DNA from: Rossellomorea aquimaris
GTDB lineage: Bacteria; Bacillota; Bacilli; Bacillales; Bacillaceae_B
DNA: 64,000 bases
Direction: 5' to 3'
NCBI RefSeq assembly: GCF_020172085.1
Contig: NZ_JAIVAT010000003.1
Span: forward strand, 620,001 to 684,000
Numbering within the stretch: position 1 is the first letter of the stretch; each line of letters starts with the position of its first letter. Below the pieces are notes generated by a model. That model did not search any database. It had not been told where the DNA came from and saw only the letters and a list, made by a program, of their open reading frames with translations. The position numbers were made by a program, and so were the translations under genes. Of the stretch, positions 37,242-45,818 are shown in pieces.

Positions 37242-37700
37242 ATATTTCATTCAGTAGAATCCTTATCGGAAGTGATGATCGGAGAAGCTTTCAGCGATGA
37301 TGCGACAGATGTTCATCTTATTCCAAGAACGAAAGATTATTTGATTCAATTCAGAAAACCGGGGGGATTGGTTCCCTTCCAGACCATAGACCCGGATCAG
37401 GCGGATCGCTTGATTGCCCATATGAAATTCAGGGCTTCCATGGATATTGGAGAAAAACGCAAACCTCAAAGCGGATCCTTCACCCTTACCGTACGAAACA
37501 CCCCTCTTTCTCTCAGAATCTCCACCCTGCCAACAACCCACTTGAAAGAAAGTCTCGTCATTCGTATACTCCCTCAAAAATATCAGATTCCTATTGAGAA
37601 GATGTCACTTTACCCATCTTCCGCAAAAAAACTGCTTGCTTTTCTCATGCATTCACATGGCCTCATCTTATTCACAGGACCGACAGATAACGTTATATAA
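37242..37700 (+). pseudogene. comGA: comGA 5' fragment, interrupted by prophage
   Basis: The N-terminal third of the competence pseudopilus ATPase. HSVESLSEVMIGEAF and RASMDIGEKRKPQSGS match ComGA. The frame ends FTGPTDNVI-stop, whereas ComGA continues FTGPTGSGKTTT, so the Walker A loop is split at the phage junction. Homology reaches back to 37242, where the only possible start is ATA behind AAAGGTGG; the first standard start is GTG 37272, ten residues later. The rest of comG must lie beyond the prophage. The product lacks its nucleotide site. Confidence 0.92.
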
Positions 37701-37703
37701 ATA
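37672..37703. other. attL junction of the prophage in comGA
   Basis: The host side is TTCACAGGACCGACAG, coding for FTGPT and the first base of the next codon. Foreign sequence (ATAACGTTATATAAATAC) follows and the integrase stop codon is at 37704. The exact crossover dinucleotide cannot be set without attR or attB. Confidence 0.85.
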
Positions 37704-39113
37704 CTAATAAAATTCTACATTAGAAATAACCACTAAATCCTTACCGTTCTTATGTTTATCCGGTCTCTTAGGAGGTTGAGGTACTAATGTAAAATTGATC
37801 TTTCTAATAAACCTAGAAATGAATTGTTTTTTCTCCTCAGTTGTAAGAAATAAAAAACTTTGATTGAATGTGAATATGATATTTTTGATTGCTTCTGTGT
37901 CCAGCTGCACAGGAGCTTTTAATCTTGATATCTCATTTTTTATCTGGTCATACGCAGTCATTGTTTCTTTCATTCTTTCCTCGAATTCTTTATCTGTAAT
38001 TAAGTCGTTTGCCCAGGCTTTCTGAAACTTCTCCCTTTTCTTTTCAATCTGTTGTTGCTGTTTCAATAGATTATCTCGTTCATTAGTTTGCTTTTGAGGT
38101 ACTTCGACGTCTTCAATTACTACGTCCTTCATGTATTCCTTCAGAGCATCAATAACGCGATTTTCCCCTATGGAGGTCATTTTGTTTCCTTCTTTCCAAC
38201 AAGCCTGGCATTTATATAAGGCACTTTGATAAGAGGTACCGTCCATCTTTTTCCTAAGATATCTATTTACAGAGAGCGACCGATCACATATAGGACAGGA
38301 GAGAATGCCTTGAAATAGATAAGTGTTTTTTACCTCACGTCGGTGATGAACAGAACGATCCGCAAGAATATCTTGTATCTTTTTGAAATCAGCTTTAGAA
38401 ATCAATCCCTTATGAGTATTTTCAAACACTTTGTCATTCCAACGAGTTGCCCCATAAATAGCTGGATTTCTAAAAATTCGAAGGACTCCTTGAGCATGCC
38501 ACTTACGATGGTCATAACGCAGATTTAAGTGATCCGCAATTCTTTTTGCTGACATCCCTGACTTTAATAGATCAATCATTTCTAGGACGATTTTAGATTG
38601 TTCATTTTTTACTAACTTTTCTTCTTCAGATAGATCAAACCCGAATGGGACATTCCCTACACGTTCACCATCAGATACTTTTTCTTCAAGTGCCATTTTT
38701 ACTCGCTCAGAAAGGTTCTCACGCTCCCATTGAGCTAGAAGAGCAACTAGACCTATAAACATCCTACCCATAGCATTAGATGTGTCATATATCTCTGTGG
38801 CAGATTTAAAGGCACATTGATGCTTATCTAAGAAGTCGAGGAGGGTATAAAGGTCCATAACCGATCGGGTGAAACGGTCTAGTCTATAAACTAAAATAGT
38901 TGCAATTGTGCCGGCCCTCACATGATCCAGGAGCAATTGCAATTGAGGTCTATCAGTGTTCTTGGCAGAAACACCTTCATCCACATAAAATTTATATTCA
39001 GTCCATCCCTGAGCGGCGCAGTATGCAGTTAGTCGCTCTCTTTGTGCAGCAATTGAATATCCTTCCTTAGCTTGCTCTTGTGTACTGACACGTATATAAA
39101 TTCCTACAGTCAA
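37704..39113 (-). CDS. int: Large serine recombinase (phage integrase)
   Basis: 469 residues from TTG 39113 (AAGGGAGG upstream). Resolvase domain with nucleophile Ser10 in YIRVSTQEQ and catalytic RLDRFTR; recombinase domain from about residue 150 (GNVPFGF, then IFRNPAIYGATRW); zinc ribbon with CPICDRS and CQACWK near residues 275-315; coiled coil near 350-400. The layout and length match integrases of A118/TP901-1 type phages. It inserted this prophage into comGA and with a directionality factor should also excise it. Confidence 0.96.
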   Translation of the reverse strand: MTVGIYIRVSTQEQAKEGYSIAAQRERLTAYCAAQGWTEYKFYVDEGVSAKNTDRPQLQLLLDHVRAGTIATILVYRLDRFTRSVMDLYTLLDFLDKHQCAFKSATEIYDTSNAMGRMFIGLVALLAQWERENLSERVKMALEEKVSDGERVGNVPFGFDLSEEEKLVKNEQSKIVLEMIDLLKSGMSAKRIADHLNLRYDHRKWHAQGVLRIFRNPAIYGATRWNDKVFENTHKGLISKADFKKIQDILADRSVHHRREVKNTYLFQGILSCPICDRSLSVNRYLRKKMDGTSYQSALYKCQACWKEGNKMTSIGENRVIDALKEYMKDVVIEDVEVPQKQTNERDNLLKQQQQIEKKREKFQKAWANDLITDKEFEERMKETMTAYDQIKNEISRLKAPVQLDTEAIKNIIFTFNQSFLFLTTEEKKQFISRFIRKINFTLVPQPPKRPDKHKNGKDLVVISNVEFY

Positions 39114-39277
39114 GTTAATACCTCCCTTAAATGTATTAGTAATTACTGTTATGTAAAAAAGCGGTAGATAATTGGATGAACCGGGTATATAATTAAAAGT
39201 GTTCGGTAAATGTTGCGAACATGCACCTTACGGTCGGGACGGTGCATAAAAAAACCGTCCGATCCTTAACTGGTCGA

Positions 39278-39493
39278 TTACTTAATGGTTTTCTTCCACT
39301 CATACAAATCTTCAATATGACATCCGAAGACAACAGCAATGTTTTTTAGATTCTTTAAATCAGGTTTGTTAATGCCTTTTTCATATTTAGAAATATTAGA
39401 TCGGTCTACACCTGATTCATTAGCTAAATCACTTTGTGTCATATCGAATTGTAATCGCCAGTCGCGGATTTTACACCGGCCGACCGTATACAA
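39278..39493 (-). CDS. Small XRE-family DNA-binding protein
   Basis: 71 residues from TTG 39493, eight bases after AAGGTGG. One helix-turn-helix of Cro/CI type (FDMTQSDLANESGVDRSNIS and YEKGINKPDL). It lies between integrase and the main repressor, so it may control integrase or act as an excision factor; not decided by sequence. Confidence 0.82.
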   Translation of the reverse strand: MYTVGRCKIRDWRLQFDMTQSDLANESGVDRSNISKYEKGINKPDLKNLKNIAVVFGCHIEDLYEWKKTIK

Positions 39494-39534
39494 CCTTATC
39501 ACCACCTTACATAACAAAAATGGGGGATAAAAAA

Positions 39535-39624
39535 ATGAAAAAGCTATCATCTGATACACTAAATAAAATGATTAAATTAATTGCATATAGTGAAAACACA
39601 AGAAAGATTAAGGCTCAAAAATGA
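39535..39624 (+). CDS. Possible 29-residue peptide
   Basis: ATG behind GGGGGATAAAA opens a short basic, lysine-rich reading frame (MKKLSSDTLNKMIKLIAYSE start), divergent from the small XRE gene and overlapping the 3' end of the repressor gene. It could be a real phage peptide or chance. Confidence 0.25.
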   Translation: MKKLSSDTLNKMIKLIAYSENTRKIKAQK

Positions 39625-40594
39625 CTTTAACTACTTTCCCAATAATTCGTGAACTTTTTTGAAAGGGGATAGGTGCGTATTTTTCGTTTGTAGAAACTAA
39701 CCACACAGATCCGTCTTCATATTTTTTTACTTTCTTTAATGTAGCATCGTCTCCATTTACATTAACTACTGCAATTTCTCCGTTTTCAACTTCTGGTTGT
39801 AATTTTACTAAGACTTTATCGCCTGGATAAATACGACTACCTTGCATTGAATCTCCTTTAACCACTAACATAAAATGTTCTTTGTCATAATCCCCTGGAA
39901 CAACTTCGTAATCAATTATATGTTCATCAGCAAAGATAGGCTGACCAGCTGCAATGTAACCCAATATCGGGATAAGAACGCTTTTTTCAGTAGGTACAAT
40001 ATCATCTTTTTTATAGTAGTTACTTTTAGTTTCAATAAAATATAATTGGTTTTCTTTCTTCTTTTCTTTAAAAGCATCATCTTTTTTTAATATCATTAAA
40101 AAATCTATTTTCTCTTGGAAATTTAAATTATCGTATATAACTTTCCACGTATTTTGATCCTTTAAATCTTCTTTATTAAAGAAATCATCCTCATTTTCCA
40201 ATTCGGGAATCTCACTAAGTAAATATTTACAGTACTTTTCGAGAACTTCTCCATCTTCAGAAATACCACTAATAAATTGGTCAAATGTATAATCGAAGAT
40301 CTTCTCAATATTATCAGTATTATTCATTAAATCTATGGCTTCATCATCTATTTCTTCGTTGATATATCCTGCCATTTTCATTAAGTCAGTATAGGAAGTA
40401 TCAAGATGAGGGGCTAATTTTTTTATTATCTCTGGAGAAGGCTTTCCTCTTTTACCGTTTTCTAATTGAGATAAGTAAGCATTTGAAACTCCTGATAAGT
40501 TTTCTAATTCTCTAATTTTCAAACCCTTAGTGAGACGCAATTTTTTTAGTTTTTGTCCAAATTTCTTTTCATCAAAAACTTGTATATCATTCAT
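39608..40594 (-). CDS. CI/LexA-like autocleaving phage repressor
   Basis: 328 residues. XRE helix-turn-helix at about residues 12-70 (LTKGLKIRELENLSGVSNAY), an acidic linker, then a peptidase S24 domain. The Ala-Gly cleavage site is in YIAAGQPIF, the nucleophile Ser in VKGDSMQGS, and the general-base Lys in DATLKKV. It should hold lysogeny and cleave itself when RecA filaments form, linking induction to DNA damage. ATG 40594 follows GAGGTGAT. Confidence 0.94.
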   Translation of the reverse strand: MNDIQVFDEKKFGQKLKKLRLTKGLKIRELENLSGVSNAYLSQLENGKRGKPSPEIIKKLAPHLDTSYTDLMKMAGYINEEIDDEAIDLMNNTDNIEKIFDYTFDQFISGISEDGEVLEKYCKYLLSEIPELENEDDFFNKEDLKDQNTWKVIYDNLNFQEKIDFLMILKKDDAFKEKKKENQLYFIETKSNYYKKDDIVPTEKSVLIPILGYIAAGQPIFADEHIIDYEVVPGDYDKEHFMLVVKGDSMQGSRIYPGDKVLVKLQPEVENGEIAVVNVNGDDATLKKVKKYEDGSVWLVSTNEKYAPIPFQKSSRIIGKVVKVIFEP

Positions 40595-40617
40595 TGAAAT
40601 ATCACCTCGCTGAAAAC

Positions 40618-40693
40618 ATTATAACGTAATGAATTAACTTTTGTTAGCATTATGTTCAAAAAAATATAAAAATATGCTTGCTAAAGTTAGCAA
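40618..40693. promoter_or_regulatory. Lysis-lysogeny switch region with operator palindrome
   Basis: TTGCTAA-AG-TTAGCAA at 40678-40693 is a perfect 7+2+7 dyad, and a partial copy GTTAGCA lies at 40643-40649. ATTATA at 40618-40623 gives a perfect TATAAT -10 for the leftward repressor gene. These are the expected repressor and Cro sites between divergent genes. Confidence 0.75.
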
Positions 40694-40763
40694 ATGGTGG
40701 TAAATTGATTACAAGAGCAAGATAACAATAGCAAGCACTTGCTGGAAAGGAGGTCAAACTTCA

Positions 40764-41018
40764 TTGAAAGTAAAGTTGAAAGATCCACAAATACTGAGGA
40801 AGTTGATTTTGCAAAACGGTCATTCGCAAAGATCTTTTTCAGAGCTTATTAAAATATCCAATCCATACTTAAATCAGATCATAAATGGAGAAAAGTTTTG
40901 TAGTGGAAAGGTGGCGAAGCAAATATCAGATGGATTGGAAGTTAGATTTGAAGATATTTTTTTTATCGAAGTTGCTTGCAATAGCAATCAAAAGGTGAAG
41001 GACATAAAACTTAATTAA
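40764..41018 (+). CDS. Cro-like XRE-family regulator
   Basis: 84 residues from TTG 40764 (AAAGGAGGTC upstream), facing away from the repressor. Helix-turn-helix in NGHSQRSFSELIKISNPYLN followed by QIINGEKFCSGK, and FEDIFFIE typical of phage XRE proteins. Presumed lytic-side regulator. Confidence 0.85.
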   Translation: MKVKLKDPQILRKLILQNGHSQRSFSELIKISNPYLNQIINGEKFCSGKVAKQISDGLEVRFEDIFFIEVACNSNQKVKDIKLN

Positions 41019-41035
41019 CTTGGATGGTGGATTTA

Positions 41036-41179
41036 ATGGGGGAACAATCTAAAACAGAAACAACTTCACCAAAGATTAGTTCAGAAACGATGAAAGAAAT
41101 GGCAGCATTTTTTGCTAGAACCTCGATACCCAGGATTATTGAACAAAAGAGAAATGAAGAAAAAAACTCAATAGGTTAA
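41036..41179 (+). CDS. Small early phage protein (47 aa)
   Basis: ATG 41036 follows GGTGG. Polar N-terminus and a helical C-terminus (MKEMAAFFARTSIPRIIEQK). No family recognised. Terminator-like hairpin directly after. Confidence 0.6.
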   Translation: MGEQSKTETTSPKISSETMKEMAAFFARTSIPRIIEQKRNEEKNSIG

Positions 41180-41185
41180 ATCTTA

Positions 41186-41213
41186 AGAGCTGTAAGCAGC
41201 TCACTTCTTTTTA
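41186..41213 (+). terminator. Weak terminator in early operon
   Basis: AGAGCTG-TAAG-CAGCTC then ACTTCTTTTT. It may limit read-through from the early promoter. Confidence 0.6.
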
Positions 41214-41303
41214 CCACATATGCGAAATTTGATGATTTCTATTAGGAATAAAAAGTTTCATAGCTTCATATACTTAAATTTTTTTCAAAGGGAGATGGAT
41301 GAT

Positions 41304-41462
41304 ATGAAAAACTTCACATTATCTGCAAGTCGTTTAATGAATGCTGGGGAAGTTAGAAATCTGTGTAAGGAAATGAGGGATAACCCAACGTTCCTGTTGG
41401 CTGTTGAAATTAAAGCTAAGAATTTGATGGCCGAAAAAATGGGAATTAGTCATTCAGCATAA
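41304..41462 (+). CDS. Small early phage protein (52 aa)
   Basis: ATG 41304 after AAAGGGAG. Helical, starts MKNFTLSASRLMNAGEVRNL. Unknown function. Confidence 0.6.
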   Translation: MKNFTLSASRLMNAGEVRNLCKEMRDNPTFLLAVEIKAKNLMAEKMGISHSA

Positions 41463-41493
41463 TGAAATCAATCGCTTGAAAGGGGGTGAAAAA

Positions 41494-41625
41494 TTGCAAG
41501 GGTACCTGGACGATCGAGGTGAGTTAATAGAAATTTCTTGGGAACAATATCAGTTCTTTTTATGGAATGGATTTCCAGAAGGAGCAGTGATCGTAAAGGC
41601 TCCAGAAGGACCACATGAAAAATGA
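41494..41625 (+). CDS. Small early phage protein (43 aa)
   Basis: TTG 41494 follows AGGGGGTG. Reads MQGYLDDRGELIEISWEQYQ at the start; a compact beta-type sequence ending in PEGPHEK. Unknown function. A hairpin AATGACCCGTG/CACGAGTCATT follows at 41620-41648 without a T-run. Confidence 0.55.
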   Translation: MQGYLDDRGELIEISWEQYQFFLWNGFPEGAVIVKAPEGPHEK

Positions 41626-41724
41626 CCCGTGCTGCAACACGAGTCATTAAGCAAGGTGATTCTCCAATTTGCGCAATTAAATTGTACTTGAATCACCAAC
41701 CAAAATCAAATGGAGGGTGAAAAA

Positions 41725-43239
41725 ATGCAAATCGTTTTTAAAACACTAACGCTTGAAAATTTTAAAAATCATAAATCAGTCACAGTGAATTTTGGTGATG
41801 TTACGTATATCCAAGGTCGTAACGGTGCAGGGAAGTCCTCGATCGGAGATGCAATCTCCTGGGTGCTATTCGGTACGGATATTTCAGGGAGCAAGTTGGA
41901 TCCTCGGCCAATTGATTCTGGAGAAGGTACTGAATCAAAAGTTGAATTATTGGTCAGCATTGCCGGCAAGGATGTCTTGTTCGGACGCACTCAAAAGAAA
42001 ACGGCTAAGTATTTCATCAATGAGGTTCCTAAAAAAGCAACTGAGTTCAATGAATTCTTAGAAAATCAGTTTGATAAGAATCTATTCCTATCGCTGTTCA
42101 ATCCTGGCCACTTTTTTACTCAGCATTGGCAAGATCAACGTAATCAGCTGCTTCATTATGTAAGCGAACCATTGAATAAAGAAGTGCTGGCTGAGTTATC
42201 TCAAATAGACCGCGAACGTCTTGAGGAGCCATTAAAGAAGCACTCACTTGATGACTTGGAAAAACTCCATCGTGAAAAAGTGCGCTCGAGTGATAAGACA
42301 TATGAGAGAGCAGCTGAGCGTGCCGTAACTCTTGAAGAACAAATGTCAAAGCAAAGTAACAAAATAGATAATGTTGAACATTTCAAGAAAGAGGTTGAGC
42401 TTCTACATAAGAAGCGCACTGAAATCGATGAAGAGAATGAAAAGGTCCAGAAGATCATTATCGAACGTAATCGCTTGGAGGGACAGATTGATAATTTAAC
42501 ATCACAGGTTGCTAACCAGAAAGCACTGGTCCAAGGAATTAAAGAAGAATCGATTAAGGAGCTATGTTCCACTTGCGGCCAACCTTTGGACGAACCATCT
42601 ATTCAGAAGGTAAAGGAAGACAGGGTGAAGCGATTCAATAAAGAAGTCGCAAAAGGCAAAGATCTTGTTCGAAAAGTGAATGAGTTGAAAGCAAAGCTCA
42701 CTGACTATCCTGAACCAGCTGAAATCAACCGTGCTGAGTTAAATGAAATTGAAGATAAATTGATGCAGCTACAAATGGCGATCAGGGATTCAGAGCAATC
42801 AGCAAACTTGGAATCTGATCATAAGGAAGCAATGGAGAAGAAGGAAGCCCTTCGAAAAGAACTGGTCACTTCAAAGGCAATTGTGGACGCGATTAAAGAA
42901 TTTAAGTCAAAACGATCTGAACTGATGGTGAGCAAGGTCGATGATTTGTTCATGACGATCTCGGTCAAACTCTATGAAACTCTCAAAAATGGAGAAGAGA
43001 GAGCTACATTCGAGATTGAAATGGATGGTAAGCCTTACAGCAAGCTTTCCACAGCAGAGAAGATTAAGGCAGGATTGGAGCTGATTGAGGTGCTGAGTAA
43101 GCAATCTGAGGTGATTGCACCGACATTCGTGGATAATGCTGAATCAATTTTGAACTTTACCGCGCCGGCTGGGCAGTTGATTGTGGCAAGGGTGAAGGAT
43201 GAGGACTTAAACATTAAATATGTGGAGGGGAACAAATAA
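41725..43239 (+). CDS. SbcC/Rad50-like phage ATPase
   Basis: 504 residues from ATG 41725 (GGAGGGTG upstream). N-terminal Walker A in QGRNGAGKSSIGDAISW, long coiled coil interrupted by a zinc-hook CSTCGQ (about residue 280), and a C-terminal ATPase half with LSTAEKIKAGLELI and the Walker B-like FVDNAES. Such proteins help phage recombination or process DNA ends. No nuclease partner (SbcD) is next to it; the following gene may be its cofactor. Confidence 0.88.
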   Translation: MQIVFKTLTLENFKNHKSVTVNFGDVTYIQGRNGAGKSSIGDAISWVLFGTDISGSKLDPRPIDSGEGTESKVELLVSIAGKDVLFGRTQKKTAKYFINEVPKKATEFNEFLENQFDKNLFLSLFNPGHFFTQHWQDQRNQLLHYVSEPLNKEVLAELSQIDRERLEEPLKKHSLDDLEKLHREKVRSSDKTYERAAERAVTLEEQMSKQSNKIDNVEHFKKEVELLHKKRTEIDEENEKVQKIIIERNRLEGQIDNLTSQVANQKALVQGIKEESIKELCSTCGQPLDEPSIQKVKEDRVKRFNKEVAKGKDLVRKVNELKAKLTDYPEPAEINRAELNEIEDKLMQLQMAIRDSEQSANLESDHKEAMEKKEALRKELVTSKAIVDAIKEFKSKRSELMVSKVDDLFMTISVKLYETLKNGEERATFEIEMDGKPYSKLSTAEKIKAGLELIEVLSKQSEVIAPTFVDNAESILNFTAPAGQLIVARVKDEDLNIKYVEGNK

Positions 43240-43835
43240 TGGCAACAGTTAAAGTTGAATTAGAGCTTGACTGGATTAACGAGGAAGAAACTCTTGATGA
43301 AGCAATTAAGGAACAGGTTATCAACAACCTGCAAAATAGATTAATCCAAAACGCAGAGAATCAAATCACCCATAAATTAAATGCTGAATTAAAAGAAATC
43401 GCTGATCGTGTTACATCAAGTTTCATTGAGAAGACTCTCGAAACGAAGATTGAAGATCTGAAAATACCTCATAAGACTAATAGCTGGGGTTCAGAAGTTG
43501 AATATATTCCAATTAGTCAATACATCGGTAGAAAGTACGAAGCACACCTTACCAAAAAGGTGCTTGATGAACATGGAAGGGAAGCTAAATACAACAGTGA
43601 TGCAAGGTTATCGATTAGTGAATATTTCATTAATAACTATCTAGCTAAAGAACTGACTGGAAAAGTAAGTGCTATGATCCAAACGGCTCGTAAGGATGCA
43701 GAGGAGTCAATCGTGAAGGCTCTGGAGAACAACTTAAAAGAGCAATTGTCTGTGGACATCATTGAAAGACTTAACATCCCCAAGATGTTAGAAAGTCTGC
43801 AAAATAGAGCTGCTGAAATTGATACCAAGGAATAA
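43239..43835 (+). CDS. Unknown phage protein paired with SbcC-like ATPase
   Basis: 198 residues; starts in the stop of the ATPase gene (TAATG), so co-translated. Largely helical and charged (VINNLQNRLIQNAENQI, then LKEQLSVDIIERLNIP). No catalytic motif visible. Confidence 0.75.
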   Translation: MATVKVELELDWINEEETLDEAIKEQVINNLQNRLIQNAENQITHKLNAELKEIADRVTSSFIEKTLETKIEDLKIPHKTNSWGSEVEYIPISQYIGRKYEAHLTKKVLDEHGREAKYNSDARLSISEYFINNYLAKELTGKVSAMIQTARKDAEESIVKALENNLKEQLSVDIIERLNIPKMLESLQNRAAEIDTKE

Positions 43836-43846
43836 GGGGTGCCAGC

Positions 43847-43987
43847 ATGAACCAACCAATCAACATCTGTACCAATTCAAACTGTGAGCGACCAATTTAC
43901 ATAGGTGACCAGGTATGGCACAGGGGAAAAGATTTGTTCTGTAAACTCGGTTGCCTGGTCCAAATGATGAAGGAGGAAAAGGAATGA
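43847..43987 (+). CDS. Small cysteine-rich phage protein (46 aa)
   Basis: ATG 43847. Four cysteines arranged as C-x5-C then C-x3-C (ICTNSNC and FCKLGC), a likely zinc-binding fold. Overlaps the recT start by ATGA. Confidence 0.65.
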   Translation: MNQPINICTNSNCERPIYIGDQVWHRGKDLFCKLGCLVQMMKEEKE

Positions 43988-44889
43988 GTAAAAATCAATT
44001 ATCCGCAATCAACACTCAAGAATTCGAAAATGTTTTCACTCAAAAGGAGTTGGAGGTCGTTGTCAACTCAATTGCTAAAGGTGCCACTAACGAGGAGCTG
44101 GCCCTGTTCATTCAAATCTGTAAGCAGAATAACCTAAACCCATTTAAAAATCACATCTACTTCATCAAGTACGGCAATCAAATGAGCATTCAAGTGTCTG
44201 TGGAAGGAATCCAATATCTTGCCCAGCAGCGTGAAGATTATAAAGGGGTAACGGTTCAACTGGTACACGAAAACGATGACTTTGAAATCGGGGTGGATCC
44301 AGAGACACAGGAGCTAAAGATTGAAAAGCATACAATTAAAATCCCTCGGGGCAAGGTGGCGGCGTCATATGCGATTGCCAAGCGCGAAGGGTATCCAGAC
44401 AAAGTAGTAGTCATTGAGGCAGACGAGGTTGAGCACCTTCGAACAAAGTCAGGGTCCCAATGGAAAACATACTACAATGACATGTTCAAAAAGCACGCTC
44501 TGAAACGTGCATTGAAGCTCCAATTCGGTATTGATGTGGATGATGCTACGGGTGCCCAGGAAGATACCGTGGATCCTTACCAGCCAAGAGAAAGAAAGGA
44601 TATCACTCCTGATTCTTTCGATGAGCAGGACCCCGGGGAAGTGGTCGATGAAGAAGATCAGCTGAAAGAAGCTTGGGATGGAATTAATCAAAAGGTGAAA
44701 AAATCATCGCTTGATAAAAAGATTGTCACTGATTTGGTTAAAGAGAATTTCAACAAGAAGCCTGCCGATTTGACTCTAAGCCAGGTGACCGGTCTTTCTA
44801 AGCTTGTTGACCTAAAAATCAATGAAGCTAGTAAAAAAGCAGAAGCAATCGAAATGGAATTCGACTTCCAAGAAGGTCAATTGGACTGA
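43984..44889 (+). CDS. recT: RecT/Bet-family single-strand annealing protein
   Basis: 301 residues. Core IQICKQNNLNPFKNHIYFIKYG with VEGIQYLAQ and WKTYYNDMFKKHALKRALK is typical of the Bet/RecT superfamily, which anneals single strands during phage recombination. The C-terminal third is acidic and variable. ATG 43984 follows AAGGAGGAAAAGG. Confidence 0.93.
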   Translation: MSKNQLSAINTQEFENVFTQKELEVVVNSIAKGATNEELALFIQICKQNNLNPFKNHIYFIKYGNQMSIQVSVEGIQYLAQQREDYKGVTVQLVHENDDFEIGVDPETQELKIEKHTIKIPRGKVAASYAIAKREGYPDKVVVIEADEVEHLRTKSGSQWKTYYNDMFKKHALKRALKLQFGIDVDDATGAQEDTVDPYQPRERKDITPDSFDEQDPGEVVDEEDQLKEAWDGINQKVKKSSLDKKIVTDLVKENFNKKPADLTLSQVTGLSKLVDLKINEASKKAEAIEMEFDFQEGQLD

Positions 44890-44895
44890 TAAACA

Positions 44896-45061
44896 GTGAA
44901 CGATCAATACAGAGTCCTTCTCCCTAAATGGATATGGGGAGAAGGCGGGCAGTAAAGAAGAGGCTAAGCAATTCATTAAGGACTACATGAAGCACTATCC
45001 TCATTACAGAGTGGTTGCGGTTAAAGATGGTTTTGCAATTTGTCAACGAACGGAAATATAG
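44896..45061 (+). pseudogene. Frameshifted small phage gene
   Basis: GTG 44896 opens MNDQYRVLLPKWIWGEGGQ and stops. Shifting one base near 44930 continues with coding-like GEKAGSKEEAKQFIKDY...HYRVVAVKDGFAICQRTE to a stop at 45061. The 166-base span is one base too long for a single frame, so one inserted base (mutation or sequencing error) best explains it; the repaired product would be 54 residues. Unknown function. Confidence 0.6.
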
Positions 45062-45080
45062 AGAATAGGGGTGAGGTGCC

Positions 45081-45818
45081 ATTTCAGTAGCAGGGTGGGT
45101 AAAGGTTCATCGGAAATTACTCCAAAGTGATATATTCCAAAATGAAAAAATGTTGAAAGTCTTTATGTATTGTCTTCTGAAGGCATCTCATACAACTTTC
45201 AAACAAAGAATAGGAAGACAATCTGTTGATGTGTTCCCAGGTCAATTTGTGTTTGGACGGAAGGTTGCTTCAGTTGAAATGGGAATGAAAGAGTCAACTT
45301 TATGGGATTACATGAAAATCTTAAAAGAGGACGGAGTCATCAACATCAAATCCAACAACAAATTTAGCGTCGTAACCATTGTCAACTGGGTAACTTATCA
45401 GTCTGAAGAAATTAACACCGACAACAAACCCGACAGCAAATTGACAACAGATAGACAACAGATGGACACATACAAGAATGTAAAGAACTTAAGTAGTAGT
45501 GGTTGTAGTCAAAATGACGTGATTGAGTTCTATCATCAAAACCTCCAGATCGGAGTGACATCTTCTCCATATGTTTATCAGCAAATTGAACATTGGACTA
45601 ATGACCTTAACTCAGATTTGGTTTTGGCAGCCATGAAGTTAGCAGCCAAGAAAGAGAAGAAGGGTTTTGATTATACAGAAGGCATCTTGAAGAAGTGGGT
45701 TGAGGCAAGAGTTCAAACCATAGATGATGCCAGGAAGTTTGAACAGTCATTTAAGCAAAATGGTCGAAAAGGAACGAAAAAAAGACCAAGCAAGGAGGAT
45801 TTCGATTTAAGTGAATAA
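45081..45818 (+). CDS. DnaD-type phage replication initiator, apparent ATT start
   Basis: 245 residues if translation starts at ATT 45081, which sits right behind AGGGGTGAGGTG. From there it reads SVAGWVKVHRKLLQSDIFQN, the conserved N-terminus of phage DnaD-like initiators. The first ATG (45150) would remove the first half of the winged-helix domain. GQFVFGRKVASVEMGMKEST belongs to that domain; the C-terminal DnaB2 domain is about residues 130-215 (ending LKKWVEARVQTIDDA). It opens the phage origin and recruits the helicase loader. Confidence 0.88.
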   Translation: MSVAGWVKVHRKLLQSDIFQNEKMLKVFMYCLLKASHTTFKQRIGRQSVDVFPGQFVFGRKVASVEMGMKESTLWDYMKILKEDGVINIKSNNKFSVVTIVNWVTYQSEEINTDNKPDSKLTTDRQQMDTYKNVKNLSSSGCSQNDVIEFYHQNLQIGVTSSPYVYQQIEHWTNDLNSDLVLAAMKLAAKKEKKGFDYTEGILKKWVEARVQTIDDARKFEQSFKQNGRKGTKKRPSKEDFDLSE

